Assembly: GCA_964628435.1 (NCBI GenBank)
Contig: CAZVON010000018.1
Coordinates: 1 to 23,405, forward strand
DNA: 23,405 nucleotides
Direction of reading: 5' to 3'
Origin: CAZVON01 sp964628435
GTDB taxonomy: Bacteria; Patescibacteriota; Microgenomatia; Levybacterales; UBA12049
The notes beneath the pieces were generated by a model. That model was not told the DNA's origin and searched no databases. It saw only the letters and a program-made list of their open reading frames with translations. Below are positions 6,409 through 13,416 of the stretch, in pieces (position 1 is the stretch's first letter; every line of letters begins with the position of its first letter). The position numbers and the translations under genes are program-made.

Positions 6409-8118
6409 ATGAGATACAGTAGACTCTTTGGAAAAACGATTAAAGATACGCCAAAAGACGCAACGTTTATTTCTCATAAACTGCTGTATCAAGCAGGCTT
6501 TATCCGAGAAAGTACAGCTGGCCGATATTATTTGCTTCCACTTGGGCTTAAAGTCCATCAATATATTCAGCAGATAATTAAAGAAGAAATGGAGAAAGCC
6601 AGAGCTCAAGAGATGATAACGCCGGTACTTCATCCAAAAGAATTATGGAAAGAAACAAATCGCGCTAATTCTGTTGGGTTTGAGCTCATGAGTATTAAAG
6701 ATCGCAACGAAACCGAATTCGTATTGGGAGGTACAGCTGAGGAAATGTTGGTTGATTTAGTACGAAAATTTCAGATAAGTTACAAAGATTTGCCATTTAA
6801 CCTTTATCAGTTTTCAACCAAATTCAGAGACGAACTGCGCGCTCGCGGTGGGTTGTTGCGACTGCGAGAGTTTGTTATGAAAGATGCGTATTCGTTTCAT
6901 GCAACAGAAGAAGATTTTCAGAAAGAATACGAAAATATGAAACAAACATATATACGGATTTTTAGTAGGCTTGGCTTAGCGGTAATGGTTGTTGAATCTG
7001 ATAACGGGTATATTGGTGGAGAATACTGTCATGAGTTTGTCGTAGAGTCAGAAGCAGGAGATAGTAAGTTTTTGACAACCCGAGACGGTAGTTATGCAGC
7101 ACACCAAGACGTTGCGGTATTTAAAGTAGATCCCAAAAATGCTAAAGATCAAGAAAAAGAAATGATCGAAGTGGAGGCAGTTCGAGGCAATACGATGGAA
7201 GATGGCGTTAACTTACACAAATTACCTCTTTGGCAGCAAATGAAAGATTTAATGATGGTCGATGAGAAAGGCAGGTTTATCTTGGCCGTAATACGGGGGG
7301 ATTTAGAGGTAAACGAAGTAAAATTAGCTCATGCTGTTAAAGCATACCGATTGCGTCATGCCACAGAAAACGAAATTCAAGAATTGGGATCTGAGCCTGG
7401 ATTTATATCTCCAGTAAACCTTCGGGAAAAAGCAGAAAAATCTAGCAAAAAACTCGTAATTGTAGGTGATCGTTCTTTGCGAACCATTAAAAATGCATAT
7501 ACGGGGGCAAACAAAAAGCACCGAGACTTACTTAATGTTAATATTGACCGCGATTATCAGATAGATATAGAAGCAGATGTGGCTCTTGCGAAGGAAGGGT
7601 ATGTGTCTTTGGATGGTCAAAAGCTTATTGCAAAAAAAGGAATAGAGGTTGGAAATATCTTCCAGCTTGGGTTTCATTATTCTTCTAAAATGAAAGACGC
7701 AACATTTACTGATCCGCATGGCAACAAAAAACCATTCTATATGGGTTGTTATGGTATTGGACTTGCGCGAACCATGGCAGCAATTGTTGAAGTATCGCAT
7801 GACGACAAGGGGATTATCTGGCCAGATTCAGTAGCGCCATATCAGATTCATTTAATTGGAATTATGAATCAAGAATCAAGAATTAAGGAAGAAGCGGATA
7901 AAATATATAAAACATTACAAAAAAAAGATGTAGAAGTATTGTATGACGACAGAGAAGTTTCTGCGGGAGAAAAGCTTGCAGATGCTGATTTAATAGGAAT
8001 TCCTGTTCGATTGGTAGTATCTGCCAAAACAGAAGGTAACATTGAGTTTAAAAAAAGAACAACTGCAGAAAGTAAAATTTTAACCTCTGAAGAAGTCCTT
8101 CAAGAAGTAAAGAAGTAA
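6409..8118 (+). CDS. proS: Prolyl-tRNA synthetase (bacterial type with editing insertion)
   Basis: The enzyme charges tRNA-Pro in the cytoplasm. The class II core begins with FISHKLLYQAGFIRESTAGRYYLLPLG, followed by LGGTAEEMLVDLVRKF. Motif 2 is FRDELRARGGLLRLREFVMKDAYSFH and motif 3 is GIGLARTMAAIVE. An internal INS-type editing domain with GSEPGFISPV is present between motifs 2 and 3. The C-terminal anticodon-binding domain includes VLYDDREVSAGEKLADADLIGIP. The length, 570 residues, is close to that of the E. coli enzyme. A TTG at 6403 is also in frame, but the ATG at 6409 is chosen because it sits where transcription should start. A 21-base heptamer repeat encodes NQESRIK at the domain junction. 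Function is not in doubt. Confidence 0.96.
   Translation: MRYSRLFGKTIKDTPKDATFISHKLLYQAGFIRESTAGRYYLLPLGLKVHQYIQQIIKEEMEKARAQEMITPVLHPKELWKETNRANSVGFELMSIKDRNETEFVLGGTAEEMLVDLVRKFQISYKDLPFNLYQFSTKFRDELRARGGLLRLREFVMKDAYSFHATEEDFQKEYENMKQTYIRIFSRLGLAVMVVESDNGYIGGEYCHEFVVESEAGDSKFLTTRDGSYAAHQDVAVFKVDPKNAKDQEKEMIEVEAVRGNTMEDGVNLHKLPLWQQMKDLMMVDEKGRFILAVIRGDLEVNEVKLAHAVKAYRLRHATENEIQELGSEPGFISPVNLREKAEKSSKKLVIVGDRSLRTIKNAYTGANKKHRDLLNVNIDRDYQIDIEADVALAKEGYVSLDGQKLIAKKGIEVGNIFQLGFHYSSKMKDATFTDPHGNKKPFYMGCYGIGLARTMAAIVEVSHDDKGIIWPDSVAPYQIHLIGIMNQESRIKEEADKIYKTLQKKDVEVLYDDREVSAGEKLADADLIGIPVRLVVSAKTEGNIEFKKRTTAESKILTSEEVLQEVKK
7866..7886 (+). repeat. Three tandem heptamers inside proS
   Basis: GAATCAA, GAATCAA and GAATTAA make exactly 21 bases, or seven codons, between the catalytic core and the anticodon-binding domain of ProRS. 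Confidence 0.75.
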
Positions 8119-8130
8119 TTTCCGTCTCAG

Positions 8131-8487
8131 TTATTGTGTCAAAAAGGGAAGTTGAACACTGAAGAATCTAAACCAAAAAAGCGCGTAAACCGCAAAAAAT
8201 ACTGCGCCTGCTATAAAAAGAATAAACGGAGAAACTCCTTGTTTGCTTTTTTGTGTTACGGCTGCAGGAGCAATCGGTTGTAAGTCCGGTCCAACTGATA
8301 CAAATTCTTGTTTTGGTGGTTCAGCAGCAACCGTCTGGCTGGGTGCTACTGAGGGCAAAGGAGGTTGAGGAGGAGCTGACTGTACTGATTGGGGAGGGGT
8401 TGAGGGAGTAGATACTTGGGGAATTTGAGCTCCCATTACTCGATCATATGTTTCTTTAAGCTTTGGATCTAATTGGGCAGTGTCCAT
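8131..8487 (-). CDS. Proline-rich hypothetical protein with one C-terminal membrane segment
   Basis: The 118-residue protein starts with a short charged segment (MDTAQLDPKLKETYDRVMG). It continues with a Pro/Gln/Ser-rich linker of about 55 residues and ends with one hydrophobic helix, SPFILFIAGAVFFAVYALFWFRFF (about residues 86-109). No signal peptide is present, so it looks tail-anchored with the N-terminus inside the cell. Similar small proteins are, as I recall, common in CPR genomes, but no function is known to me. It converges on proS (12 bases apart) and diverges from the DHH-like gene. Confidence 0.75.
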   Translation of the reverse strand: MDTAQLDPKLKETYDRVMGAQIPQVSTPSTPPQSVQSAPPQPPLPSVAPSQTVAAEPPKQEFVSVGPDLQPIAPAAVTQKSKQGVSPFILFIAGAVFFAVYALFWFRFFSVQLPFLTQ

Positions 8488-8493
8488 ATCTTA

Positions 8494-8525
8494 ATTATAG
8501 TGACCCATTCTGATCTATTTGTCAA
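8494..8525 (-). promoter_or_regulatory. Promoter of the tail-anchored hypothetical, predicted leaderless
   Basis: On the reverse strand a perfect TATAAT (8499-8494) ends 6 bases before the ATG at 8487. A TTGACA (8525-8520) lies upstream, but with a 20-base spacer, longer than optimal. Confidence 0.5.
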
Positions 8526-8569
8526 GTCGAGTTGCGGTTTAGATTGTAAGTTCAATGTAAAGGGCGCGT

Positions 8570-8598
8570 CTGACAAAAAATTTCAGATAGTGTACAAT
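8570..8598 (+). promoter_or_regulatory. Promoter of the DHH-like gene, predicted leaderless
   Basis: CTGACA (8570-8575), a 17-base spacer and TACAAT (8593-8598) precede the ATG at 8606 by 7 bases. Transcription should begin at or one base before the start codon. Confidence 0.65.
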
Positions 8599-8605
8599 AG
8601 GGAAT

Positions 8606-9526
8606 ATGAAAATTATTGTAACTCATGCGTCTCCCGATTTAGATGCAGTTACCTCGGTTTGGCTGATTAAAAAATTTCTGCCAGGTTGGAATGAAGCACA
8701 GCTACAGTTTGTTCCCGCGGGAGAACGGCTTAAGAATCGTGAATTAAGTAGCACGAACTATGAATCAGGAGGACCAATAGAAAAAATAGGAACTGATGAG
8801 GTAATTCATGTAGATACAGGAATGGGACCATTGGACCATCATCAAATAGATGACGCTTTGGTTTGTGCAGCAAGTAGAACATGGGATTACGTAAGAGTTC
8901 AGAATTCAGAGTTCGGAATTCAGAGAGAAAAACACCAAACGAAAAAAGAGGCAGTAGATAGAATAGTAAAAGTGGTCGTTGATTTTGACCATTTTAAAGA
9001 AGTTTTTTGGGAAAATCCAACAGCTGATTATCACGAATTTTCGCTCTATGGCATTTTAGAAGGATTAAAAATTCAAAAACCGGACGAGGATTTATATTAT
9101 GTGGATTTTGTAATACCGTGTCTTGATGCGTTACTGCATCATTTTGAGAATAAAATCTGGGCAGAAAAAGAAATTGCCGATAGTGGCAAGGTATTTGAAA
9201 CAAAATGGGGAAACGGAATTGGATTTGAAACGATTAACGATACGGCAGTAAAATTGGCTCAAAAAATGGGATACGTTGTTGTGGTACGAAAGGATCCACG
9301 GAAAGGGTACGTCAGAGTGAAGGCGAGACCGTTATTAAAAGTCAAAAATAGCGAGGACATAAATTTAACGTTAGTTTATGAACAGTTAAAAAAAATGGAT
9401 CCTGATGCCACCTGGTTTTTGCATGTATCAAAAAAAATGTTACTGAATGGCTCAGTCAAAAACCCAACCATGAAACCAACGAGTTTAAGTTTGGATGATA
9501 TAATAAAAGTAATAAAAAATTGTTAA
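8606..9526 (+). CDS. DHH/MYG1-like metal-dependent phosphoesterase-like protein
   Basis: This 306-residue protein starts with THASPDLDAVTSVWLI (residues 6-20). That resembles motif I of DHH phosphoesterases, where H and D residues bind metal. LDHHQ (D77, H78, H79) with an upstream HVDTG resembles the DHH motif, as in RecJ/NrnA and the MYG1 (UPF0160) family. The C-terminal part ends KNPTMKPTSLSLDDIIKVI. Known relatives are exonucleases or oligonucleotide phosphodiesterases acting with Mn2+ or Mg2+, but the substrate here is unknown. A four-unit heptamer repeat at 8896-8923 adds VQNSEFGIQ near residues 97-106. It is probably co-transcribed with the HIT gene, 32 bases downstream. Confidence 0.72.
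   Translation: MKIIVTHASPDLDAVTSVWLIKKFLPGWNEAQLQFVPAGERLKNRELSSTNYESGGPIEKIGTDEVIHVDTGMGPLDHHQIDDALVCAASRTWDYVRVQNSEFGIQREKHQTKKEAVDRIVKVVVDFDHFKEVFWENPTADYHEFSLYGILEGLKIQKPDEDLYYVDFVIPCLDALLHHFENKIWAEKEIADSGKVFETKWGNGIGFETINDTAVKLAQKMGYVVVVRKDPRKGYVRVKARPLLKVKNSEDINLTLVYEQLKKMDPDATWFLHVSKKMLLNGSVKNPTMKPTSLSLDDIIKVIKNC
8896..8923 (+). repeat. Four tandem heptamers inside the DHH-like gene
   Basis: AGTTCAG, AATTCAG, AGTTCGG and AATTCAG are four 7-bp units in register, 28 bases in total. They lie in the coding region between the DHH motif and the following basic helix. Confidence 0.75.
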
Positions 9527-9550
9527 ATTGTTGGATTGTTTAATTGTTAA
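9519..9550 (+). repeat. Four tandem octamers at the DHH-like/HIT junction
   Basis: ATTGTTAA, ATTGTTGG, ATTGTTTA and ATTGTTAA are four 8-bp units. The first contains the stop codon of the DHH-like gene, and the last contains a TTG in frame with the HIT gene. Confidence 0.8.
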
Positions 9551-9558
9551 AATTCATT

Positions 9559-9888
9559 ATGGAATCATGTGTTTTCTGTAAAATTAGAGATAAAGAAGTA
9601 CCTGCCAACTTTATGTATGAAGACGAAGATAGCATGGTATTTCCAGATATTCATCCGGTAAAACCTATACATTTATTGATCGTTCCCAAAAAACATATTC
9701 CAGATTTTTTAGACATTAATGACCGCGCTCTGATGGGGAAATTGCTGATAACGATTCAGCGAATGGTGCGAGAGCACGGATTACAAGAGAAAGGGTATCG
9801 TATTAGTATAAACGGTGGAGGAGCGCAAGCTGTACATCATCTTCATTTCCACCTCATAGGCCCACTTGGGAAATCGGCAGCAATGTAA
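9559..9888 (+). CDS. HIT-family (Hint-like) nucleotide hydrolase
   Basis: This 109-residue protein is a histidine-triad nucleotide-binding hydrolase of the Hint branch. These act on AMP-lysine, AMP-amidates or aminoacyl-AMP. The active-site triad is in HHLHFHLIGPLG near the C-terminus. CVFCKI at the N-terminus resembles the zinc-binding cysteine pair of many Hint proteins, and IHLLIVPKKHI is the central family segment. The ATG at 9559 is chosen over an in-frame TTG at 9544 because MESCVFCKI matches the usual family start and the TTG lies in a repeat. The exact substrate is unknown. Confidence 0.9.
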   Translation: MESCVFCKIRDKEVPANFMYEDEDSMVFPDIHPVKPIHLLIVPKKHIPDFLDINDRALMGKLLITIQRMVREHGLQEKGYRISINGGGAQAVHHLHFHLIGPLGKSAAM

Positions 9889-9913
9889 TCCGATGCTATA
9901 AGCTATCGTGGTA

Positions 9914-9942
9914 TTTACACAAAAGCTCTTTTGAGGTACAAT
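9914..9942 (+). promoter_or_regulatory. Promoter upstream of rpsU
   Basis: TTTACA (9914-9919), a 17-base spacer and TACAAT (9937-9942) form a good sigma-70-like promoter. Transcription would start near 9949, leaving a leader of about 110 bases before rpsU, unlike most other promoters in the window. Confidence 0.62.
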
Positions 9943-9962
9943 AAGTGGACAAATTTCGCGGA

Positions 9963-10032
9963 TAAATTCCAAATCTCTGATATCAGATCACGGAATAGAA
10001 TACGTTTGAAATTTGAATATTGTAAATTGGAA
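9963..10032. repeat. Heptanucleotide-phased inverted repeat in the rpsU leader
   Basis: Ten 7-bp units in register begin TAAATTC, CAAATCT and end TTTGAAA, TTTGAAT, ATTGTAA, ATTGGAA. The outer arms AAATTCCAA (9964-9972) and TTGGAATTT (10027-10035) are exact reverse complements. The leader RNA could therefore fold into a long hairpin that ends five bases before the Shine-Dalgarno sequence. Confidence 0.65.
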
Positions 10033-10058
10033 TTTCTGTTGAGAGGGGGTGTTTTTAT

Positions 10059-10253
10059 ATGGTAATTGTTAAGAAAACTCCAGGGCTTAGTGATGATGCA
10101 CTCATAAAAATTTTTAGCCGAAAAGTCACAGACTCAGGTATTATTCTTGAGGCAAAACGTCGTCAGTTCCATCTTAAACCTTCCTTAGCTCGAAAAATGA
10201 AGCAAGAAGAAGCAAGACGAATGAAGCGCACCCAATGGCAAAAAGCAGCATGA
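10059..10253 (+). CDS. rpsU: 30S ribosomal protein S21
   Basis: S21 binds the 30S platform near the anti-Shine-Dalgarno helix. The 64-residue basic protein has the family's features: MVIVKK at the start, ALIKIFSRKVTDSGIILEAKRRQFHLKPS in the middle and a Lys/Arg-rich C-terminal helix (RKMKQEEARRMKRTQW). A strong Shine-Dalgarno sequence, AGGGGGTG (about 10044-10051), sits 7 bases before the ATG and decides the start. Its stop codon TGA overlaps the ATG of ybeY as ATGA (10250-10253), suggesting coupled translation. The pairing of S21 with ybeY is a known bacterial arrangement. Confidence 0.9.
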   Translation: MVIVKKTPGLSDDALIKIFSRKVTDSGIILEAKRRQFHLKPSLARKMKQEEARRMKRTQWQKAA

Positions 10254-10636
10254 TTAATATAACAGTTCTACTGTTTGTTGAAAGCAGGTATAAAGTTAAT
10301 AGAAAACGCATAAAATCAACAGTCGCAAACATTTTGCAACAGCAGCATATGCAAGGTCCTGTCGAGGTTTCTATTGCGGTTGTTGGTGATCGAAAAATGC
10401 GTGGCCTGCACAAAAAATACAAAGGGGAAGATAAAACAACAAATGTGCTTTCATTTTCTATTGCTGAAGGAGAGCCAGTGGTAGTACCTTCAGATGTTTT
10501 GCGGCTTGGAGACATTGTTATTTCCTACCCACAAGTGATTCGGGAAGCAGCGCGAGACGAGGTTTTGGTTGATGAGAAGATCGACGAATTAGTATCTCAT
10601 AGCCTCATGCATTTACTCGGAATACACCATGAATAA
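10250..10636 (+). CDS. ybeY: Endoribonuclease YbeY (rRNA maturation)
   Basis: YbeY is a zinc-dependent endoribonuclease needed for 16S rRNA 3' maturation and ribosome quality control. The protein is 128 residues from the ATG at 10250, which overlaps the rpsU stop. A further in-frame ATG at 10235 would add five residues inside rpsU and is less likely. VVGDRKMRGLHKKYKGEDKTTNVLSF is the typical central region, and SHSLMHLLGIHHE carries the three metal-binding histidines. The reading frame ends directly after that motif, so the short tail found in most homologues is absent. A 7-bp-phased inverted repeat follows. Confidence 0.92.
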   Translation: MINITVLLFVESRYKVNRKRIKSTVANILQQQHMQGPVEVSIAVVGDRKMRGLHKKYKGEDKTTNVLSFSIAEGEPVVVPSDVLRLGDIVISYPQVIREAARDEVLVDEKIDELVSHSLMHLLGIHHE

Positions 10637-10711
10637 AAGTTAAAAGTCAAAAGTGAAATAATTTGAATTAATCATAATTTTAACTTTTGCATTTTGACTT
10701 TTGAGTTTTAT
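10635..10711. repeat. Heptanucleotide-phased inverted repeat between ybeY and dnaX
   Basis: Eleven 7-bp units are in register. The left side has AAAAGTT, AAAAGTC, AAAAGTG and the right side has CTTTTGC, ATTTTGA, CTTTTGA, close to reverse complements. The array starts at the ybeY stop and ends four bases before the dnaX ATG, so it would fold into a leader hairpin. The unit AAAAGTC recurs inside dnaX. Confidence 0.75.
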
Positions 10712-10714
10712 TTT

Positions 10715-12184
10715 ATGGTTTTCTATAGAAAATATCGGCCGCAGACAATTAGTCAACTCGATAATCAATCGCTTCGAGGCACGTTATATTCAGTTTTAAG
10801 AGGTTCTGTTCCCCATGCCTTTTTATTTACAGGACCAAAAGGTTTAGGTAAAACATCCACAGCTCGGATTGTGGCAAAAGTAGTCAACTGTGAACGAAAG
10901 TCAAAAGTCCCGCTTCGACTCAGCGAGGCGAGCAAAAGTCCCGCTTCGACTCAGCGCCTAGCGTCGACTCTGGCGCGGGGCGAGCAAAAGTCAAAAGTTG
11001 GCGACATAGAACCTTGTAATCGATGTAATCAATGTTTATCAATCACAAACGGAACTAACCTCGATGTTTTGGAAATAGATGGGGCATCAAATAGAGGTAT
11101 CGATGAGATCAGAGATCTTAGGGAAAAAATTAAACTTGCTCCGCTTGGTGCTGCAAAAAAAGTATATATAATCGACGAAGTGCATATGTTAACAACAGAA
11201 GCCTTCAATGCGCTTTTGAAAACTTTGGAAGAACCTCCCCCTCATGTGCTTTTTATGCTTTGTACGACAGAGCCACATAAAGTTCCACAAACAATAGCTT
11301 CTCGTTGTTTCCATATCTCTTTTACGTTGGCAACACAAGAAGAATTGTTGCATTCCTTTAACCGCATCGTTAAAGAAGAAGGCATTAAAATCGACCAACA
11401 TGCGCTAGCTCTTATTGCCCAATTTTCTGAAGGAAGTTTTCGAGACGGCGCAAAAATTCTTGAAGAAGTTGTCGCTTTGTCTTCTGGTTCTTCTATAACA
11501 GCACAACTTGTGGAAGAGCGGTATAAAGTTTCTAATATCAACACGCAGCTTGTGGAACTGCTTGATTATATGAGTACTCGTAATACTCTAGAAGCTCTGA
11601 AACTTATCAGTATACTTCATCAGCAAGGGGTTGACTTTAAGTTTTTTACAGAACAGTTAATACACAAGCTTCATGCTCTCTTGCTTACTCAGTTAGGAGT
11701 TGAGAAAGCAAAGACAGAACAGCAGCATGCTTTTTCTGTATTAGAAATAAAACAATTAGTTGAGAGTTTCTCCAAAGCTTATGGGCAGTTGCGGTTTGCG
11801 GTAATTCCTCAGCTACCTTTAGAACTTGCAATTATTGAATGGAGTGAACAAAGAAAGACACATAATAATTCAACAACGTCTGGGCAGTCAACAGAAACAT
11901 CACATAAAATAGGCTCTTCAGAGCAACAATCTACTAATGAACCGCATTCTGAAATATGGCCATCCCTTATTCAGAAAATGAAATCACAAGATTTTTCACT
12001 TGCAGGGATTTTGCGGGGTGGAAGCCTTAAAAGTTATGATGGTAAAACGCTTGTGATCGAAACACCGTATACGTTTCATCTTAAAAAACTTACAGAGAAA
12101 AAAAATATGGATTTGCTAAAAAAAATAACTGCTGAAATAGTAGGAAAGAATGTTACAATAGATGTTGTTTTAACGAAAAACTAA
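10715..12184 (+). CDS. dnaX: DNA polymerase III subunit gamma/tau with repeat-derived insertion
   Basis: DnaX is the ATPase of the DNA polymerase III clamp loader. From the ATG at 10715 (MVFYRKYRPQTISQLD) the protein has 489 residues. The Walker A motif is GPKGLGKTS (residues 40-48) and Walker B is VYIIDEVHM with D154 and E155. Sensor 1 is in FMLCTTEPHKVPQTIASRC, and SEGSFRDGAKILEE lies in the sensor 2 region. The zinc-finger cysteines are C59, C101, C104 and C107. In other DnaX proteins the first gap is about nine residues rather than 42. The extra part (residues about 62-94) comes from GC-rich direct repeats. An in-frame TTG at 10694 lies in the upstream repeat and is rejected as start. The C-terminal part is short and Ser/Thr/Gln-rich before the last domain. 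Confidence 0.95.
   Translation: MVFYRKYRPQTISQLDNQSLRGTLYSVLRGSVPHAFLFTGPKGLGKTSTARIVAKVVNCERKSKVPLRLSEASKSPASTQRLASTLARGEQKSKVGDIEPCNRCNQCLSITNGTNLDVLEIDGASNRGIDEIRDLREKIKLAPLGAAKKVYIIDEVHMLTTEAFNALLKTLEEPPPHVLFMLCTTEPHKVPQTIASRCFHISFTLATQEELLHSFNRIVKEEGIKIDQHALALIAQFSEGSFRDGAKILEEVVALSSGSSITAQLVEERYKVSNINTQLVELLDYMSTRNTLEALKLISILHQQGVDFKFFTEQLIHKLHALLLTQLGVEKAKTEQQHAFSVLEIKQLVESFSKAYGQLRFAVIPQLPLELAIIEWSEQRKTHNNSTTSGQSTETSHKIGSSEQQSTNEPHSEIWPSLIQKMKSQDFSLAGILRGGSLKSYDGKTLVIETPYTFHLKKLTEKKNMDLLKKITAEIVGKNVTIDVVLTKN
10897..10998 (+). repeat. GC-rich direct-repeat element inserted in dnaX
   Basis: Two copies of a 12-base direct repeat (AAAGTCAAAAGT) at 10897-10908 and 10987-10998 lie 90 bases apart and bracket a GC-rich block. 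Inside, a 24-base unit at 10902-10925 recurs at 10933-10956 (31-base period), and GGCGAGCAAAAGTC occurs at 10927-10940 and 10979-10992. Short inverted pairs (CGCT/AGCG, GCGCC/GGCGC) are present. The block adds 30 codons without breaking the frame. Confidence 0.85.
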
Positions 12185-12190
12185 TATTTG

Positions 12191-12199
12191 AGGAGGTGA
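12191..12199 (+). promoter_or_regulatory. Near-perfect Shine-Dalgarno of ybaB
   Basis: AGGAGGTGA is an almost full complement of the 16S rRNA 3' end and lies 6 bases before the ATG at 12206. It is the strongest ribosome-binding site in the window. Confidence 0.85.
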
Positions 12200-12205
12200 G
12201 ACTAT

Positions 12206-12484
12206 ATGATGAATCCATTCAAACAAATTGGCGATATAAAACGAATGAGAGATCAAGCCATGGCAATTCAAAGGCAACTGCAGCAAGAAGAAGTTACCAT
12301 AGATAAACGTGGTGTTACGGTTATTATGACAGGAGACCAAAAAATAAAATCTCTCTTTTCTAATGGGAGATCTGATGACGATATTAAAGAAGCAGTAAAC
12401 GAAGCAATCAAAAAGTCACAGGAAATAGCAGCTAAAAAGCTTCAGCAAATGGGTGGAGGATTAGGAGGACTCTTTGGACAGTAA
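12206..12484 (+). CDS. ybaB: YbaB/EbfC nucleoid-associated protein
   Basis: YbaB/EbfC proteins are small dimeric DNA-binding proteins, almost always encoded between dnaX and recR. This one has 92 residues. It shows the family's N-terminal helix (GDIKRMRDQAMAIQRQLQQEEV), then the strand region RGVTVIMTGDQKIKSL and the C-terminal helix EAVNEAIKKSQEIAAKKLQQMGGGLGGLFG. It follows dnaX by 21 bases with a strong ribosome-binding site. A second ATG directly follows the first. The downstream partner recR is displaced by two genes. Confidence 0.92.
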   Translation: MMNPFKQIGDIKRMRDQAMAIQRQLQQEEVTIDKRGVTVIMTGDQKIKSLFSNGRSDDDIKEAVNEAIKKSQEIAAKKLQQMGGGLGGLFGQ

Positions 12485-12488
12485 GCAT

Positions 12489-13376
12489 ATGGTCGAATTG
12501 CCGCAAATCGCAAAAACTTTTGTCAGGTCTATTGAAGCACGGGAAAGTATGAGTAGAGCTGCTGTTGCTGCTCGTGCTAAGAAAAGAGAAGAAAGAATGG
12601 TCGTTGTTTTTGGAACAGCAGATCCAACACCTGTTTTACAAGGCTTTATAGATAGGGGTTTTACGAACAGAGAAATTGCTTTAGAACTTTCCTCTTCAAA
12701 AACAATGGTTACTAGGGGTATGGTCGATAGTTGGAGACGGAGGTATTCGGTGAAAAGCACGACGGCAGTACGAAGACCAGGAGTTTTATCTCTTGTATCT
12801 GCACGACAAAAGTCAGAGCGCTTACAAGCCAGGTGGAAAGAGGACAGAGAACGTTTATTGCCTACTACCGAGGCAGCCCGGCAAGCTTTTATTCGTGCAT
12901 CGCAAGAGAGAATGATTGCAGAAATGGTAAAAGCATTTGGGGAAGACTACAAAGAGAAATTTGCGTCTTTGAGAGAAGCAGGATGGACATTTCATGGTAT
13001 TGCAGGGCAGATACAAGAAGAGTGGCCAGAACTTAATATCTCTTATGGAAAGGTGAGGAAATGGGGTCTTTTTTTAGGATTACCCACAAGAGTTAAAAAA
13101 GAAAAACCTCTCAAAAGAAAGGAACCTACAAATCAGGCTAAAATCCCGGATAAAGATGTGGTCTCCAAAAAACCAGAAACTCCTCGTGAGCGAAAAAAGA
13201 CACAAAAAGTAGTTTTCGATGCTCGACGCCCAACAAAACAACCCTTCAAAGATAAACAAGATGTGTCAGTAATTACACAGGAGGAAGTCGAAGCAGGTTT
13301 TGCTCGAGTAAGAGAGCAATTAGATCAGCTAAGTAAGCTTCGTGAAGAGGTGCAAAATTTAAGAAAGACTAAATAG
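12489..13376 (+). CDS. Unknown basic protein with two HTH-like segments
   Basis: I do not recognise the family. The 295-residue protein is strongly basic. Residues about 51-85 (GFIDRGFTNREIALELSSSKTMVTRGMVDSWRRRY) and about 158-197 (FASLREAGWTFHGIAGQIQ, then ISYGKVRKWGLFLGLP) both look like helix-turn-helix units with a preceding helix. A Lys/Pro-rich linker (about 200-260) and a C-terminal coiled-coil-like segment (EVEAGFARVREQLDQLSKLREEVQNL) follow. This suggests a DNA-binding, possibly oligomeric protein. The start at ATG 12489 lies four bases after the ybaB stop. An in-frame TTG at 12474 inside ybaB is possible. Its position in the dnaX-ybaB-recR neighbourhood hints at a role in chromosome maintenance. 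Confidence 0.75.
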   Translation: MVELPQIAKTFVRSIEARESMSRAAVAARAKKREERMVVVFGTADPTPVLQGFIDRGFTNREIALELSSSKTMVTRGMVDSWRRRYSVKSTTAVRRPGVLSLVSARQKSERLQARWKEDRERLLPTTEAARQAFIRASQERMIAEMVKAFGEDYKEKFASLREAGWTFHGIAGQIQEEWPELNISYGKVRKWGLFLGLPTRVKKEKPLKRKEPTNQAKIPDKDVVSKKPETPRERKKTQKVVFDARRPTKQPFKDKQDVSVITQEEVEAGFARVREQLDQLSKLREEVQNLRKTK

Positions 13377-13379
13377 TTA

Positions 13380-13409
13380 TTGATTCTTTTATAATACAGA
13401 TAGTACAAT
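13380..13409 (+). promoter_or_regulatory. Promoter of prs, predicted leaderless with GTG start
   Basis: TTGATT (13380-13385), an 18-base spacer and TACAAT (13404-13409) precede the GTG at 13417 by 7 bases. The transcript would begin at the GTG. Confidence 0.6.
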
Positions 13410-13416
13410 ATTTCTT

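Noticed and set aside
10174..10515. Reverse-strand open frame of 113 codons
   Set aside because: It is opposite rpsU and ybeY, both clear, and its composition is that of antisense translation.
10635..10998. Possible CRISPR array in the repeats around dnaX
   Set aside because: Units are 7 or 24-31 bases without unique spacers, partly in coding DNA, and no cas genes are present.
12105..12130. DnaX gamma/tau frameshift site at an A-run
   Set aside because: The A-run is close to the C-terminus, where a shift would remove only a few residues.
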